Below, one piece after another: positions 63,727 to 64,000 of a stretch of 64,000 bases of DNA. Below the pieces are notes generated by a model. It searched no databases and was not told the origin of the DNA. It saw only the letters and a program-made list of their open reading frames with translations. How positions within the stretch are numbered: the stretch's first letter is position 1; each line of letters opens with the position of its first letter. This DNA is from Dipylidium caninum (Eukaryota; Platyhelminthes; Cestoda; Cyclophyllidea; Dipylidiidae): assembly GCA_017562135.1 (NCBI GenBank), contig QEYB01000098.1:293104-357103 (forward strand). The letters run 5' to 3'. Both the position numbers and the translations under genes were made by a program.

Positions 63727-64000
63727 TATTTGTCGTTGGGAGAGAAGTACTCTCCTTCCTTTTGATGACCATGTTTCGTTGTTGAGAGCAGTTATTGTAG
63801 GTAAGCTTCTACCTTCTTAGGACGCTCCTTCTCACTCAGGTCAGACTCAAGTTCTGCTTTGTGTCTTTATCTTCAATTTAAACCTTTTTTTGCAACACCC
63901 TCCTTACTCACCTTGTTGAATCACTTTGACCCTCGTGAGTTGAAGGAATAACTACTAGGCCCAAGACCCTGCGACGTGAAGTTGGTATCTCCTCCTCCTT

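Larger units (their letters stand above)
48710..64000 (-). repeat. Right arm of the inverted duplication, indel-rich
   Basis: Reverse complement of about 20,659-35,034, some 0.9 kb longer because of many small insertions. In the exon matching 29798-29997 I count three one-base homopolymer insertions and no substitutions in about 215 nt. Other parts, such as 58,620-58,720 and the outer 2 kb, are much noisier. Homology still continues within a few tens of bases of the window end. Confidence 0.93.

Noticed and set aside
1..64000. Transposons, tRNA/rRNA genes, CRISPR arrays or bacterial operons
   Set aside because: No reverse transcriptase, transposase or integrase motifs, no clear cloverleaf and no phased short repeat-spacer pattern were noticed. 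Genes are spliced, so prokaryotic features do not apply.

Overview
Animal genomic DNA, most likely from a parasitic flatworm (trematode or tapeworm). The reasons are intron-rich genes with animal-type products, introns of only 30-43 nt crowded at the 5' ends of genes with much longer introns downstream (a layout described in schistosomes), and expanded FN3/receptor-phosphatase genes. The lineage is an inference; no species marker was seen. All gene models were built by hand from reading frame, GT-AG sites and family motifs.

Layout. 1-3.8 kb: two unassigned + strand ORFs. 3.85-9.6 kb (-): a complete taxilin gene of 8 coding exons. 10.9-12.9 kb (-): a two-RRM hnRNP A/B-D-type RNA-binding protein. 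13.8-16.8 kb (+): trans-2-enoyl-CoA reductase (TECR), divergent from the hnRNP gene across about 0.9 kb. 17.7-18.8 kb (+): a short-form tRNase Z of the plant TRZ1/2 type. 19.3-22.9 kb (-): seven single-exon fibronectin III modules with no membrane or catalytic exons after them. 25.4-27.4 kb: degenerate ~113 bp tandem repeats and a ~380 bp direct duplication. 27.5-32.9 kb (-): a receptor tyrosine phosphatase with a Cys-containing exon, FN3 modules, one TM helix and one catalytic domain carrying HCSAGVGRTG. 40.4-46.5 kb (+): a complete Hook dynein-adaptor gene of 17 coding exons.

The main structural feature is a large inverted duplication. Bases ~20,659-35,034 recur in reverse complement at 48,710 to near the window end, on either side of a ~13.7 kb unique spacer that holds the Hook gene. 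The left copy has an intact phosphatase catalytic domain. The right copy is riddled with small, often homopolymer, indels that break every exon examined, including the catalytic signature. Spacer genes are clean. The right arm therefore looks either unpolished or misassembled, or like a real duplication whose second copy was poorly resolved.

The housekeeping genes (taxilin in vesicle traffic, hnRNP in RNA metabolism, TECR in very-long-chain fatty acid elongation, tRNase Z in tRNA 3' maturation, Hook in dynein cargo linkage) show no sign of forming a pathway. The FN3 and phosphatase genes form a separate locus of visibly higher GC.
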